Origin: Strongylocentrotus purpuratus
Taxonomy: Eukaryota; Echinodermata; Echinoidea; Camarodonta; Strongylocentrotidae
Length of the DNA: 64,000 nt
Assembly: GCF_000002235.5 (NCBI RefSeq)
Contig: NW_022145610.1
Coordinates: forward strand, 33,544,807-33,608,806
Direction of reading: 5' to 3'
Shown: one piece after another, positions 41,129-52,279 of the stretch
Layout: each line of letters begins with the position of its first letter
How positions within the stretch are numbered: position 1 is the first letter of the stretch
The notes under the pieces: generated by a model
What the model was told of the DNA's origin: nothing
What the model saw: the letters and a program-made list of their open reading frames with translations, nothing else
Databases searched by the model: none
Position numbers and translations under genes: made by a program

Positions 41129-41500
41129 AGCTCTCTCTCTCTGTCTCCGTCTCACTCCCTCTAAGCCTTACTTCCAGATCAGTCTTATGTTACATCTTTC
41201 TTTCCTGATTTCTCACTCTCTCCATTTTCACTTTTCTTAAATCGAAATTTGAAATTCCATTAAAAATCAATTTTGATTCCTCCAGCGCTGTTTTTTTTTC
41301 TCGATTTCCTTTCATACCTCTGTTTAAAATTATTAATTATTCTCTTTTCTTCTTTTCTCTAGCTCTGCCTTTTCAATCGTATTTTTTCAACTTTAATAAT
41401 GCTCTTTCTTCCTGATTTTCTTTTTTTCTCCCCCCTCTCTCTCTCTCTCTCTTTCTCTTCTACCTCTTCCCGACCCCCTTTTCACTGGTTCTCCCTCTCT
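41030..41500 (+). repeat. Pyrimidine-rich tract with (CT)n
   Basis: CT blocks at 41074-41153 and 41430-41460 in a long C/T-biased stretch reaching about 41700. Confidence 0.85.
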
Positions 41501-42079
41501 CTATCTCTTTCTACAAATTCCCTTCCTTTTGCGTTATTTGCTTTAGTTTCGTGAGCCAATTTATTATCGTCTATCTTTCTTTCATTACTTCACGATACTC
41601 CAATGTTCACTTCACATCCTCCTGTTTTTCATTACTTCTCTGTGGTTGATCGGCTTCAATTAATTTCTCTCTCTTGTTCCATTTATTATCTTGCCCCAAG
41701 ATTGATCACTCTTTTTCTATTGTGTTGAAGGCCTTCTTGAATCACTTTCTAATCTATTTGCAATGTAGGGAAAGAAAGAAAAATTAATAACTTAAGAAAA
41801 TCCACGAAGCCGCATTGATACTAGAAAGTATATCATTAAGTGTTTACGAATAATAGATTGAAAGTAAAGAATAATGAAGAGAGAATGATTTATTGGCAAA
41901 CTCCAACGGAAAGAAATAGTCAGCAGTACACAAATATAAATACAACAATCCTCTGTAGTAATTATAAGTTTTTTGCATATATCATTATGTTCGACAAGAT
42001 ATTTTCTTTCGGAAAAGCACTTTGAAAACTGATTATGACCTTAACAAATTATATAATCATAAAGATAGAGAGATAGATA

Positions 42080-42232
42080 TTGAAAGAGAGAGAGAGAGAG
42101 AGAGAGATATTTATATACCAAAACGTGAGAGATAGAGAGAGAGAGAGGAAGAGAGTGAGAGGAAAAGAGTGACAGGGAGAGAGTAAGAGGGAAAGAGTGA
42201 GATCGAGAGAGTGAGGGGGGGAGGGGGGGGGG
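42080..42232 (+). repeat. (GA)n microsatellite with G runs
   Basis: GA units with GTGAGAG variants, ending in G runs at 42212-42231. Confidence 0.9.
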
Positions 42233-42552
42233 GTCGGTATATACTCAGCCAGGAAATGATACTTAATGTTCAAAGTAAAGAACTCTATGTTATCCTTGTA
42301 CATATCTATCCATTTTTATAAAGGTGTCTTTTATATTAGTCTGTTGATTTTCGTAAAGTGAAAACTATGACGTGGGATGTTTTACTTAGAAAAAAACAAA
42401 CCAAGATATAATGTGAGTATTCCATGAGGCTCAGAAAACTTATTGAAGGAACAAGTAGGAATAAATAGACTTATTAAAAAAAAAAGGAAAAGAAAGAAAC
42501 GATATGTTAGATATTCTGGAGGCTTTTCGTTCTTTGTACTTTGCTGCGAGAT

Positions 42553-42770
42553 GAGGCTCGATGGCTCAGTGGTAGAGCAATGGTTTCGTAACCGGGAGGT
42601 CCCGGGTTCGAAACCAAATTAATGCGCCCATTTAAGGCATTTAATCCCCATTACCAAGTCCCTCAGAGATGACTTAAAACCGTCGGTCCCCTGGTTGCTT
42701 TCATACAAGCACATACATGAATTCTTAGCAATCAGGCAACAGAATCATCAATCACCATCATCATCTTAAT
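42553..42770 (+). mobile_element. tRNA-headed SINE
   Basis: Head resembles a tRNA: A box TGGCTCAGTGG at 42562-42572, D-arm GCTC-AGTGGTA-GAGC, anticodon-arm-like GGTTTCGTAACC, and B box GGTTCGAAACC at 42605-42615. The acceptor and T stems do not pair, so this is not a working tRNA gene. The body contains CCCATTACCAAGTCCC and CCGTCGGTCCCCTGGTTGC, and it ends in an (ATC)-rich tail. The same body sequence recurs at 50860-51000 on the other strand, proving a dispersed family. Confidence 0.7.
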
Positions 42771-43276
42771 GTTAAAATGATAACCACCATACGTTAGGAT
42801 TATGGAATATCTACTCAGGTCAAGTTTCTGTTTAGCATACCTCATCACAAAATGTCTTCAAAGGCGTAGAACAGCAGATTTTTGGTTTAAATTACTTATC
42901 AATATTTATTATGGCATTGCACATGCACTGACAAGATACAAACCTATACAAAATACTACATGATAATAGAGATTTTATTATTGTGTGTTGAATACAGTGG
43001 AAACTGGAAAGTTAGTTTGAATTAAGCTTACAGACAAACATGACATCGGCTTATATCTAATGTACGACAGTGCACTTATGCTTATTACTGTTATATCGAA
43101 GCCCAACAAAATTATCATTAGTTAATCCGGTCTTTCCGGTGTATAGTTACTATAGCAGCATCTGAGCGAAGAAGCTAGCAACAATAATAATTCGAACCAT
43201 AAGTTTAGAAATGCAAGGCAGTGCACGATAAATATGATAATAGAGCATTTATGGTATGAAAAACATGGTACAGTAC

Positions 43277-43465
43277 CTGGCGACGCCATGATCGAGACAT
43301 TGGGCGGGTACTGATCGTCCAACATAGTAGAGAGACCAACCGCGCCGGCGGGTCCGCCGTGGAAAGGATGGGTCGGCGGCGGCGGTTGCGGCGGTAGATG
43401 CGGGTTGAACATGTACATCGGTGGAGCTGCAGTGGTACCGGGGAACTCTCCCGATGAGCAGTGGC
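43277..43465 (-). CDS. Orphan proline-rich internal exon, gene unknown
   Basis: A 189-bp open segment bounded by CGTTACAG| (acceptor) and CCAG|GTACTG (donor). Only one frame looks protein-like. It enters in phase 1 and leaves in phase 1, giving 62 full codons: GHCSSGEFPG near residue 1, MYMFNPHLPPQPPPP in the first half, then HPFHGGPAGAVGL and LDDQYPPNVSIMASP. The Pro/His/Gly/Met composition is typical of low-complexity parts of transcription factors. Its GC content is far above the surrounding DNA, which supports coding. No domain is recognisable and no partner exon was found with certainty. It lies 14 kb downstream of NR6A1 on the same strand. A link to an NR5A-type neighbour is possible only by analogy with vertebrate gene order. 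Confidence 0.55.
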
Positions 43466-43971
43466 CTGTAACGCGTTGGAAGCGAGAAGTATGGCGTGTG
43501 TTTATTACGTGCATGGATTACTGATTTTAATTCATTTATATCCTCTCCTTTGTCTTTACCCATCCACATCTCCCCCCCCTCTCTCTCTCTCTCTCTCTGT
43601 ATTTCATATCATTTTCTCTTTCTCATCGTCCCTCTTTGTTCTACGGTACACTAGTAATTAATTCAATTTAATTGATTTAATCTATTCAATGCAATTTGTG
43701 AGTCCTTAGTTTTCCTTTTATCATTTCAAACTGCAAATGTCCATATCACTCCGAACGTGAATATTACTAACTGTATAATTATAATACGTAAAATAAAATT
43801 CAAATCGTTATGTACTGGCGATTTCAAACTACAATTTTACAAGAATAATGCGATAAAAAAGGTATAATTGATAAGACACTATCCGATCAAAGTGATATAA
43901 TCATGTATAATCTAAGCTAAACGTCATCTAGTAATCATTTTCATATTAAGGATTATGCAAGATCTAAAAGT

Positions 43972-44172
43972 TCATTCATACATCCATTCACCCATTCATT
44001 TTAATAATGTAATAAAAATATTAGTGCATTCACATTCATTCATTCATACATTAATATCCATTTATCTCCTCATTCATTCATTCATTCATTCATTCACCTA
44101 TTCATTCATTCATTCACTCACCTATTCATTCATTCATTCATTCATTCATTCATAAATTCATGAATTCATTCA
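43972..44172 (+). repeat. (CATT)n tetranucleotide array
   Basis: CATT units, dense at 44071-44172, with CACC interruptions; gives the Ile/His/Ser open frame. Confidence 0.95.
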
Positions 44173-45129
44173 TTTTCCTCTCTTGGGATGGGACACCCTT
44201 GGAGCAAAAGCTGATTTCCATATGGTCGTCTGATTATATATAATTTTGCCGATGAACAAATTATTTTTTTATAATAGTTTCAAACTTTTATAATAAATTA
44301 ATATAATAATATGAATTATATAAATACATATTCCATTACCATAATGACTTTCCGTATAGAAGTCATATGCGTATCTATAACAAATAAACAATTACTCTAA
44401 AACAAAGAACATATTCATAACTTTGCATGCAATATTTGCATATTATTTGCATATTCATATTACATTTCTCAATGAATTCGCAATTTATTTCCTCACTGAC
44501 ATGAAAACAATGTTCTCGGCAAAACGTGACTCAACCACTCTTCATTTCAGTTGAAAAAAAACACACACCTCTTTTCAATGTTATAATAAAGGACGTTATT
44601 GAACAGTCACGGTGGTATTACAATATTTTATGGTACATTGACGATTGTGGTAATATCTGAAAAGACCAAGAAACCTCAAATGATTGACATTTTTGAAGGG
44701 CATTACATGCTCTTTGAACTAGAACAACATTTTCTCACATAACTACTGTTATTTGGTGATTGTGTTACTCGACTATAAAGTAGTATTAAGATTTAGGTCA
44801 ATTGATGGTATAGCTAATTATTCTTTGCCCTAAAACATGCATACACTAGATTCGACTAGTCAATAACAGTAACGGTACGTGTAAGAGTAAACTAAAAGTT
44901 TGCCAGTTTATTTCCAAGAAACACTTTCCCAAAATAAAATGAAACCCATTAAAACTGATAAATGTTGAATCAAATATGGTCTGTATAACCACAAGGCCCA
45001 GAATAAAAAATGGCATCACTAGAGAATAAAAGAAAACCTGAAATCAATTGTTTGTTTGATTGTTTGTTCATTTGAATTTCAATCGATAATCTAATAGACG
45101 GCAAAGCCTGCATACGGCCAAATCATGTC

Positions 45130-45532
45130 AACATTATGCTACACCCCGAAAAGTAGCGTAGTGTATGCTATTCTATGTTTATTCAATAAATTTAGATACT
45201 ATTTGTCTTACATTTGTTTACTTTTAATTTAATAAAACGTGCGCTTTTATAAAGCGACTAATCAATTTTGTACAAAGGTGTATTTTGTGCAAATATTATA
45301 ATATAGTTTTACAGTTCGAACTTAATGATAGTTGCCATTATTATTGTCATTTGATCACTTTTATTTGAATTTCAATGTTGATTGCCTTGACTGTTTCAAT
45401 ATAATATATTATTGTATAATTGCTTTTATCATGTATATACATTGTAAACTGTTGTAACCATTGCAATTCAGTCTTTGGACTGCGAGAATGGATAGTATTC
45501 AATAAAATCCTTCAATCAATCAATCAATCTTA
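45130..45532 (+). mobile_element. Probable LINE 3' UTR with (CAAT)n tail
   Basis: Non-coding AT-rich stretch that ends GAATGGATAGTATTC-AATAAA (45501-45506) followed by TCAATCAATCAATCAATC. An A/T-rich 3' UTR ending in AATAAA and a short tandem tail is characteristic of CR1/L2/RTE-type LINEs. No coding part remains. The left limit is a guess. Confidence 0.45.
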
Positions 45533-47654
45533 CTTTTTCTAACAAAAATGCTTTATCATAAGCATATTAGAAGGAATACTTGTTAACTTTTAAATATCAT
45601 GAGAACATTAAAACTTTCAGTAATTATTTGGAAGAATGTGTTAGTTTTAATCGTATAAAATCATCGATGCCAACTAAGTACAGAATGCTTCCATTGATAG
45701 AAAATATTTGAATATGAATATATTGTCTTGGACTAAAATAGATAACGGAAACGCATCAAGGCGAGATGAACCCAGCTGACTAATTGACGTCCAATCACAG
45801 TTGCCGACCTAAAGATGGTCAGAGTTAAAAATAAAAGGACTAACCAATCAACTGAGGGTCAAGTGTAACCATGGCCGAGCAGTTGCAAAAAAATGGTCCG
45901 AACTGTGACGAACAAACGTGGACCAATCAGTTAGATATGGGTCAAGTTTGATGAAGGTGACCAATTAAAATGGTCTAATTTGAATAATTATGTCAGGGGA
46001 ATTTATATCTGAGTATAATTAATATTGAAATTGAAAACAAAACGAAATCGTAAAATATAATGGCTATTTTAAGAGCATACCAACCAAGTATATAGCTTGA
46101 TGTGGTTACGATGGGAAGGGAGGGAATGCGCAAAGGTGGATGGGAGGGGAGACCACCTCTTCAGTTTTGGTACTGAGCCTACCATTATTATTCCCAAAAA
46201 ACAACAAACAAACAAACACACAAACATACAAAAACAAAACCCAACACTTATTTAATCGTCAAGGGTAAAACAGGTAGACAACATGATATAGTTTACAGTT
46301 ACAGACATGGCCATTCAGTATTGACTATAGGCGTACGATGCACACGATGGAGGAAAGGGGAGGGGGGGGGGGGTCGGTGTTTGGGGAAATACTATACCCC
46401 CAATAATCTTGCAATTATAAAAAACGAGGTGGTCTATTAGTTGTATAGTTTATACAAGTTAGTATAAATTAGTTGAGGATTAAAATAAATTTTTACTGTC
46501 AACATCCGTTAAAAAACAAGTATATTTTGCTCGCTTGCTTCGCCAGCGTTCAAGATATAAAAATGGGATAGTTCGACATTCGAGCAAGAGACTTTTAGCC
46601 CCCTCCTTACCCCTCTCCTCAGATAAATATTATTGTGCCCCGTGCGCATATAGCATGTAGCTGAATTTCCACGTGGAAGATATGACACTATTTACAGGAA
46701 ACTTTGTATTTGTATTTAGTGCTCTCAATTATTTGTCTGTGCAATAGGTGAATCAAAGCAAGTATTACCTGAGTAGAACATGGAAAATATAAAGCCAGCT
46801 GAAACCTAGGTGCCCCAAACGCTGTCACTGGATAAGAGAGAGAGAGGTTCGTACTGCTAGTCTAAACCTGTATGTTCCGGTTGTAGGCGGTCACGAGATA
46901 GGAACATGAGTTGTTCCGCGACATACATGATACAAATACACTTTTTAAAACCTCGTCTAAAAATAACGTTAGGGCAGGGAAATGTGACATCCCCCTGGTT
47001 GGGGCGATGCAATGCTTGGACATGAAATGATCAAAAGAAAGCCCGTCTAAAACAGTTGTTTGTTTATCGTCACAACCATGTGTCTAGTATGAAGGGAATG
47101 ACCATTCGATTTCAGGATTACTATTAGTTTCATTAGATACTATTTTTGATTGATTCGAATGATTATCACCATTTAAGAAAAAAACTGTATGATTCATAGC
47201 TTTCACTTAATCCAGGTTGTTTTTCATAATTTAATGAGCAGTGAAAAGTTATGTACATCATTCCACTAAAATGAAGGTACCATGGAAAACAACACAGATT
47301 GGAGCGTAGAATATTTTAGCTCTGGAAAGCCCCGAAAAGACATCTACAAAAATTAAAACAGTTTTGGTAAAACGAACAAACAAACAAACAAACCAATAAA
47401 TTAACAATGAAAATACACGAAGTCTTTCCAAAAAACTTTACTTTCACTAAGATGTAATCCTAATAAATGAGAACATGTCAACAAAAGGTATGCCTAGTTT
47501 TTTTGTTCAACTTGAAATGACGACCAGATATGAAAGTTACCACTTTGCAATGATTACTCTCCACCACGCTTCGTAAGAATGTTGCTGCAAACTACCCCAT
47601 GATTGAATATATCGTCTTTGAATATGCACGAGTATACATTTGATGTTAATGAAT

Positions 47655-47760
47655 AAGATAAGATAAGATAAGATAAATATTTATTCGCCTTTCTTTCAAA
47701 TGTCACATTGAGCATAACATTAGATCATTACACATTAACAATGCAACAATTATGGTAATG
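47655..47760 (-). mobile_element. Possible LINE 3' end with (TTATC)n tail
   Basis: On the minus strand GCGAATAAATATTTATC is followed by TTATC units (GATAA at 47659-47679 on plus). A related end occurs near 13840-13890, minus strand (GAATAAATTATTATC then TTATCC units). Two independent copies of AATAAA plus TATC tail suggest a retroposon family. Confidence 0.35.
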
Positions 47761-48175
47761 ATTAAAAAAAAATGAACTAAAAGAAAGACGAGGAGACCCT
47801 GGTAAAAGCAGAGCTTGTAATTTTATATTGCATATGTTTTATCATGGACCTAGTACTTTGTAGTAGGTCCTTGGTTTTATCAAGAACAGTCGAATGTATA
47901 CGATATCAATATTTAAAAATAATTTACATTTGTCATTATGTGGTCAGCTAATCGGGGTGTTAAAATGTAATTTTTTTCCTTTTTAAAATATCCTGTACTT
48001 CAGCCCTCCAAAGATAATGAGAAACGAGAAACACAATTTTACATTCAGTGGTCCAGCCTATTCAGGAGCGCGTGAAACGAAACGTGTTTTGTACAGCCTG
48101 ATCGCTTTGCGACCCAGACACTGTTACGTAACAATGACTGAAACTGTCTGGATCAGAATCAGCTCAGCAGATTAC

Positions 48176-48255
48176 CTGGTAGTCTTGGGCAGAAAAACGC
48201 CTCCAAAACTCTTCGTAATATTCTTCGCTACCCAAAGACGATTTCAAGTGTCCTC
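48176..48255 (-). CDS. Possible short exon, weak
   Basis: On the minus strand a fair acceptor (TTCCTCTTTGAAAGCCAG|) and a good donor (ACCAG|GTAAT) bound 80 bp whose frame, entered in phase 1, reads GHLKSSLGSEEYYEEFWRRF then SAQDYQ. The peptide looks plausible, but 26 residues are too few to identify. It leaves in phase 0, so it cannot splice directly to the phase-1 exon at 43277-43465. A 118-codon open frame on the opposite strand overlaps it, which weakens the case. Confidence 0.2.
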
Positions 48256-49872
48256 CTGGCTTTCAAAGAGGAACAGATCACCCAAAGTGCTTCAATTTTA
48301 CCTAAACATTATTTTGAATTTCCTTGGTTGTATCATAGACCTACTTCTTAGTAGGTCCTCGGTTGTATGGTAGGTCTACAACGAATGCAAACGCCCCGCC
48401 CTTCCCGCTCTGTTTATTCGTTGGTGTTAAAATCGTTACAGTTGATATTGTATGCCGGTGATAGGATTATATAGTAGGCCGTGTAGTAGACTGATTTGAA
48501 ATTGGATTGCTGTAGGAAATTTTAATATGGGTCTGTAAGTTGAGTTATTTGATGAAAAAAAAAAAATCACTTAATTTGGCTGAATATTGCATCCTCATGT
48601 GAAAAACAGGGGATCTTGATACAACGAACCAGGACCGGGGGGGGGGGGGGGATCTTGTTATATACGTCATGTACACGCAATATGAGAACATGTGTGTAAA
48701 ACTAAAGTCATAGCTGTAGTGAAAATGTGTCCGTGCAATCCTTGTGCACAGGAATCATAGATTAGCAATCAATCAGCTTCGACAAAAGAAGAATGAGTGC
48801 TGCATTAATCTGTTTTCTCTCATTGACATAAGCACAATGTTCTACATCAAGAATTCCACGTTTTCGTCATTTCTGAGATTGATAGACTATTAGAAGCTGC
48901 GAGTAATTAATGTAAATTTATATTTAATATCTGTAGATATTAATTGACAAAAACACTGCAGAAACTTGATTGCTATTCGAGAAGTTCTTACTTGTTAGTT
49001 ACTTTTACATGCTAAATGTGGTATTAAAGATAAAGGTGGGTTCTGGTAATGCGATTGCATTGTGAAGGAAAAGGTGTGGAATGGATCAGAAACAGTTGAT
49101 CATGTAGCATGTAAGTGTTGGTGTGCACTGCAAGGTTCTGGAGTCATCAAAATCATAATAAATTTGGCCGAGTCTTGGTAAAGTAGCAAGCACTGTACAC
49201 AGAAAGCTATATATGGGACAACACACATGATGTCGGGGGCTAGTACTACCTTGATTTCCTTGTCTTTCTATGCTCATTACTCAGACAGTATACATTTTCT
49301 TCCAAAATTGTTTGGCACATGTCATTTATGTGTTATCTTGAACATTCAGTGTAGGTTTCATTTGATTCTGTGAGAATATTTTTTTTAATTTTTTTTTAAT
49401 ACGTGTCATCTTTATTACAACGAATTCCGGAAGCAACATGGACAAAGAAGTACATGTATATATTTCGAACACAGGTCCATGAACCATTGTAATACGAAAT
49501 ACGAATGCGCCTTTGGCAGGGTACACAAAACAATATAACAGAAACAATAGACCGGGAGGGTAGTTGATGTTGTGCCATTCTCACAGTTGGAATATTAACA
49601 TTTTGAATATTAAAACTTACATAATTATATTCATATTGCATGGTAAGGTGTATGATAAAAACCATAAGACATATATAACATGGTTTTAAATCAGACGATT
49701 CATCATGAATACTAGATTTGAATATATATCTCATGGCCTACGCAATATAGAATATAAATATCAAATCATCACGTTGATTATCCTCTATTAAGGATAAGGA
49801 ATGTACACTTCCTCTGTGAAGGTAATGGTATACATCAAATGATGAAATATACCAACCAGCCATTGTTCTCTC

Positions 49873-50753
49873 TTTTTTTTTTTTTTTTTTTTTGTAAAAT
49901 GAATTTATTGATAAATATATGCTTTTGAACAAATCAAACAATCATACACAATCAATTGAAATAACATCATAGCATTTTTACATAGTTCAAATAAAACATG
50001 TTTCGTTTTCTTGAATAACAGTGTTTTAAAAAATGCATAGCTTTTTTGTTTTACAGTTCCTTTTGATCTTTAATCGGTTGTGAATTAATCTTTTGAAAAT
50101 ACAAAGAATAGAGACTTCATGAAACATGAGTTTGCGATTTTCTGCTTGCATAAATGTTAAATAAACTGCGTATTTTGCATATATGATAAGAAAAATTAAA
50201 CTTTTAAATATTTTGTTTTTCAAGTTATAACCTTCAATTAAAACGAACTTGTCAAAAGAAAAATTAACATTGTAAAGTTTTCGAATTATGTCTCCAAATT
50301 TTAACCAAAACAATCTTGTGTGCTTGCATTTTACAAATAAATGGAGATTGTCGTGTAACTGAGCATCATATAAACATAAGGGATTGTTACACAATTTATA
50401 TTTGAATAAATTATACCTATTTGGTAATAAGTTGTGTAATAACTTAAAATTGAATTCTGATATTTTGTTTTCTTTCATAGCTTGTAAATTAAATGACCAT
50501 ATGACTTTCCAGTCGATTTGTTCTGTACTATTTGTGAGAATTATTTTTTTTAATTTTTTTTACCAGAACTGGAGTTTATCTTTAAACAAGGAAGTCGCCT
50601 CCTTGGATGTGAATGTATGATTGAAAGTTTTCATGAGTTTTTTTGGTACAGCGGAAAAGGTAGGGGAGATCGCAAGATACGTCACAGAGTTGCCTATTTC
50701 TTCTTCCTTATTATAATCGTGATTTTTGCTCAAATTTGCACTGACATGTATCC
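49873..50753 (-). mobile_element. LINE 3' end, Tx1/L1-like non-LTR retrotransposon fragment
   Basis: On the minus strand a frame runs from about 50753 to a stop at 50026, interrupted by one in-frame TAA at 50570-50572. It encodes the C-terminal part of a LINE ORF2: TYLAISPTFSAVPKKLM, then TSKEATSLFKDKLQFW, then IDWKVIWSF, KLLHNLLPNRYNLFKYKLC and the zinc-knuckle-like PLCLYDAQLHDNLHLFVKC. The canonical second Cys of that knuckle is Asp here. The pattern (poor initiator W..IW, ILP-NRYLF, PLC-x-HLF-x-C) is that of the L1/Tx1 group. The 3' UTR has AATAAA (49904-49909 on plus) eleven bases before a 21-base poly-A tail (poly-T at 49873-49893 on plus). It is 5' truncated, as is usual for LINE insertions; the tail looks young. 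Confidence 0.8.
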
Positions 50754-50859
50754 ATCATTTTTGCTTGAATTAAAGCCAGCTTGATATCGAGGTGGCCTTT
50801 TTGTTTTAAAGGACAAAAAGCCGACTTGCGTTATCCGATTTTCAGGTGATTGAGTTTAG

Positions 50860-51000
50860 TTTAATTTAGTTTTTAGTTTATTGTTTATTTACCTGACTGC
50901 TAAAAAACATAAATGCTTGTTAGTAAGCAACCAGAGGACCGACGGCTTTAGGTCCACTCCGGGGGACCTGGTAATGAGGATTTAAATGACCTAAAACATA
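50860..51000 (-). mobile_element. SINE tail copy, same family as 42553-42770
   Basis: Read on the minus strand it contains TCATTACCAGGTCCC, CTAAAGCCGTCGGTCCTC, TGGTTGCTT, ACAAGCA and TTAGCAGTCAGGTAAA in the same order and spacing as the plus-strand SINE at 42.6 kb. The tRNA-like head is absent or unrecognisable, so this copy is 5' truncated. It lies just upstream of the LINE fragment. Confidence 0.7.
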
Positions 51001-51371
51001 AAGAATAAATAAGGTTGCTGCTAATAACTGTCATATTTCTAAAAAATATCAAATAAACCTACCTAGAAAAAGTCATTTCCAATAAGCTTGGTAAAAGTAT
51101 CGCGATGTTGGTAAAGTTCTTCTGCAACTTCTCTATCTTTAGTTAAACCGTTTGGATGGTAATTTACGTGTTTCTGGCTGGTTTTCAAACGTTTATGATA
51201 GTGTTCATGGTTATTTGATGAATCAATCTTATACGCCAGGTTATAACCAAAATAACTTGGCCTTAGCAAGAATCTTCAACATAACTGCCTCCTTCGTCTT
51301 ATCATACCCAGGTAAGCCACACGAGTAGGCATATAGTGCTCTACCTGCCTTCTCTGAAATTATTATTACAT

Positions 51372-51684
51372 CTGGGAGGTGTTTCACAAAGATCTTAAGT
51401 TGAACTTATCTCTAAGTTGGACTTAACAGTTATGGAAAGCCATTAGCATCTATGAAAATATTTTGTAAAAGGCATAATATGTTGATTCAAATCTTTCATA
51501 ATTTCTAATATCAAAGAGATTTCGTGTTCTTGATGTGGAATTTATAAAAAGTCTAAAATACTTGATTTTTCGCTTTTGAATAATATTCATTTCATTTTAT
51601 TTTAAGACTACAAATGGTACTCCATAATATTTAAGTCCAACTTAGAGTTAAGTTCGACTTAGGATCTTTGTGAAACACCCCCAG
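51372..51684. mobile_element. 313-bp MITE with about 60-bp terminal inverted repeats
   Basis: Left end CTGGGAGGTGTTTCACAAAG and, on the opposite strand, right end CTGGGGGTGTTTCACAAAGA; the arms continue through AAGTTGAACTTA/TAAGTTCGACTTA and CTAAGTTGGACTTAA/TTTAAGTCCAACTTAG to about 60 bp each. No coding capacity between the arms. A target duplication could not be fixed. Confidence 0.75.
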
Positions 51685-52279
51685 TACTACGAGGTACCTG
51701 TGCTATTCATTTTTATTTACAGCTCCAAGGGAAAATTGAGTAAGGAAATAATTGAAAATTCATTATATCTTAGCCTACAATAAATGGGAATCGTCCAAAA
51801 TTACGTAGGAGGCGATTGATCACAATTTTCGAACTTCTTCTTATTTGTCTAATTAATTTCACACCTTTCACACTTTGACCATCAAGCAATTTCTTTGATT
51901 GTATCTGTTTTCACACAATGTCTTACAAAATCTGTATTGTTTGAAACCCATATCAGTCAGCAGTGCCATGTTTTGTCCCCTTTTTTCTCGTGTTTTTAAA
52001 ATCCAGAATTTTTGTAATTACACGTTGTACAGAAGCAGAAAGATCTCGAGTCTTTTCTTAATGCTGTACATTGTGCTATTCATGAATACAATTATTATTG
52101 TACATAATCATTTCAGGTTCTAAATTGGCAACACAGTGTGAATTTCATAATCACTAGTGGCAATGATTTTGGTTGAATTCAGTTGTTTTCATTTACATTG
52201 ATTCATTTTTATTCATATATACATGTACATTCTAAGCTTTTTTTTAAACCACGAAGGAGTTAAAAATAAGGACAATAGG

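Larger units (their letters stand above)
37616..42079. other. Non-coding stretch
   Basis: G/C runs at 38082, 38141, 38445 and 40686, the SINE at 39.64-39.85 kb and a pyrimidine tract. No exon supported. Confidence 0.55.

Noticed and set aside
42553-42625. Working tRNA-Thr gene
   Set aside because: A and B boxes are present but acceptor and T stems do not pair, and the body continues as a SINE.
43249-43569. Alternative frame of the orphan exon, Arg-rich
   Set aside because: It lacks the proline/methionine-rich transcription-factor-like pattern and ignores the splice phases.
48017-48373. Plus-strand 118-codon frame as a gene
   Set aside because: No recognisable domain, no conserved start context, and the frame runs into a repeated hairpin; codon usage is unremarkable.
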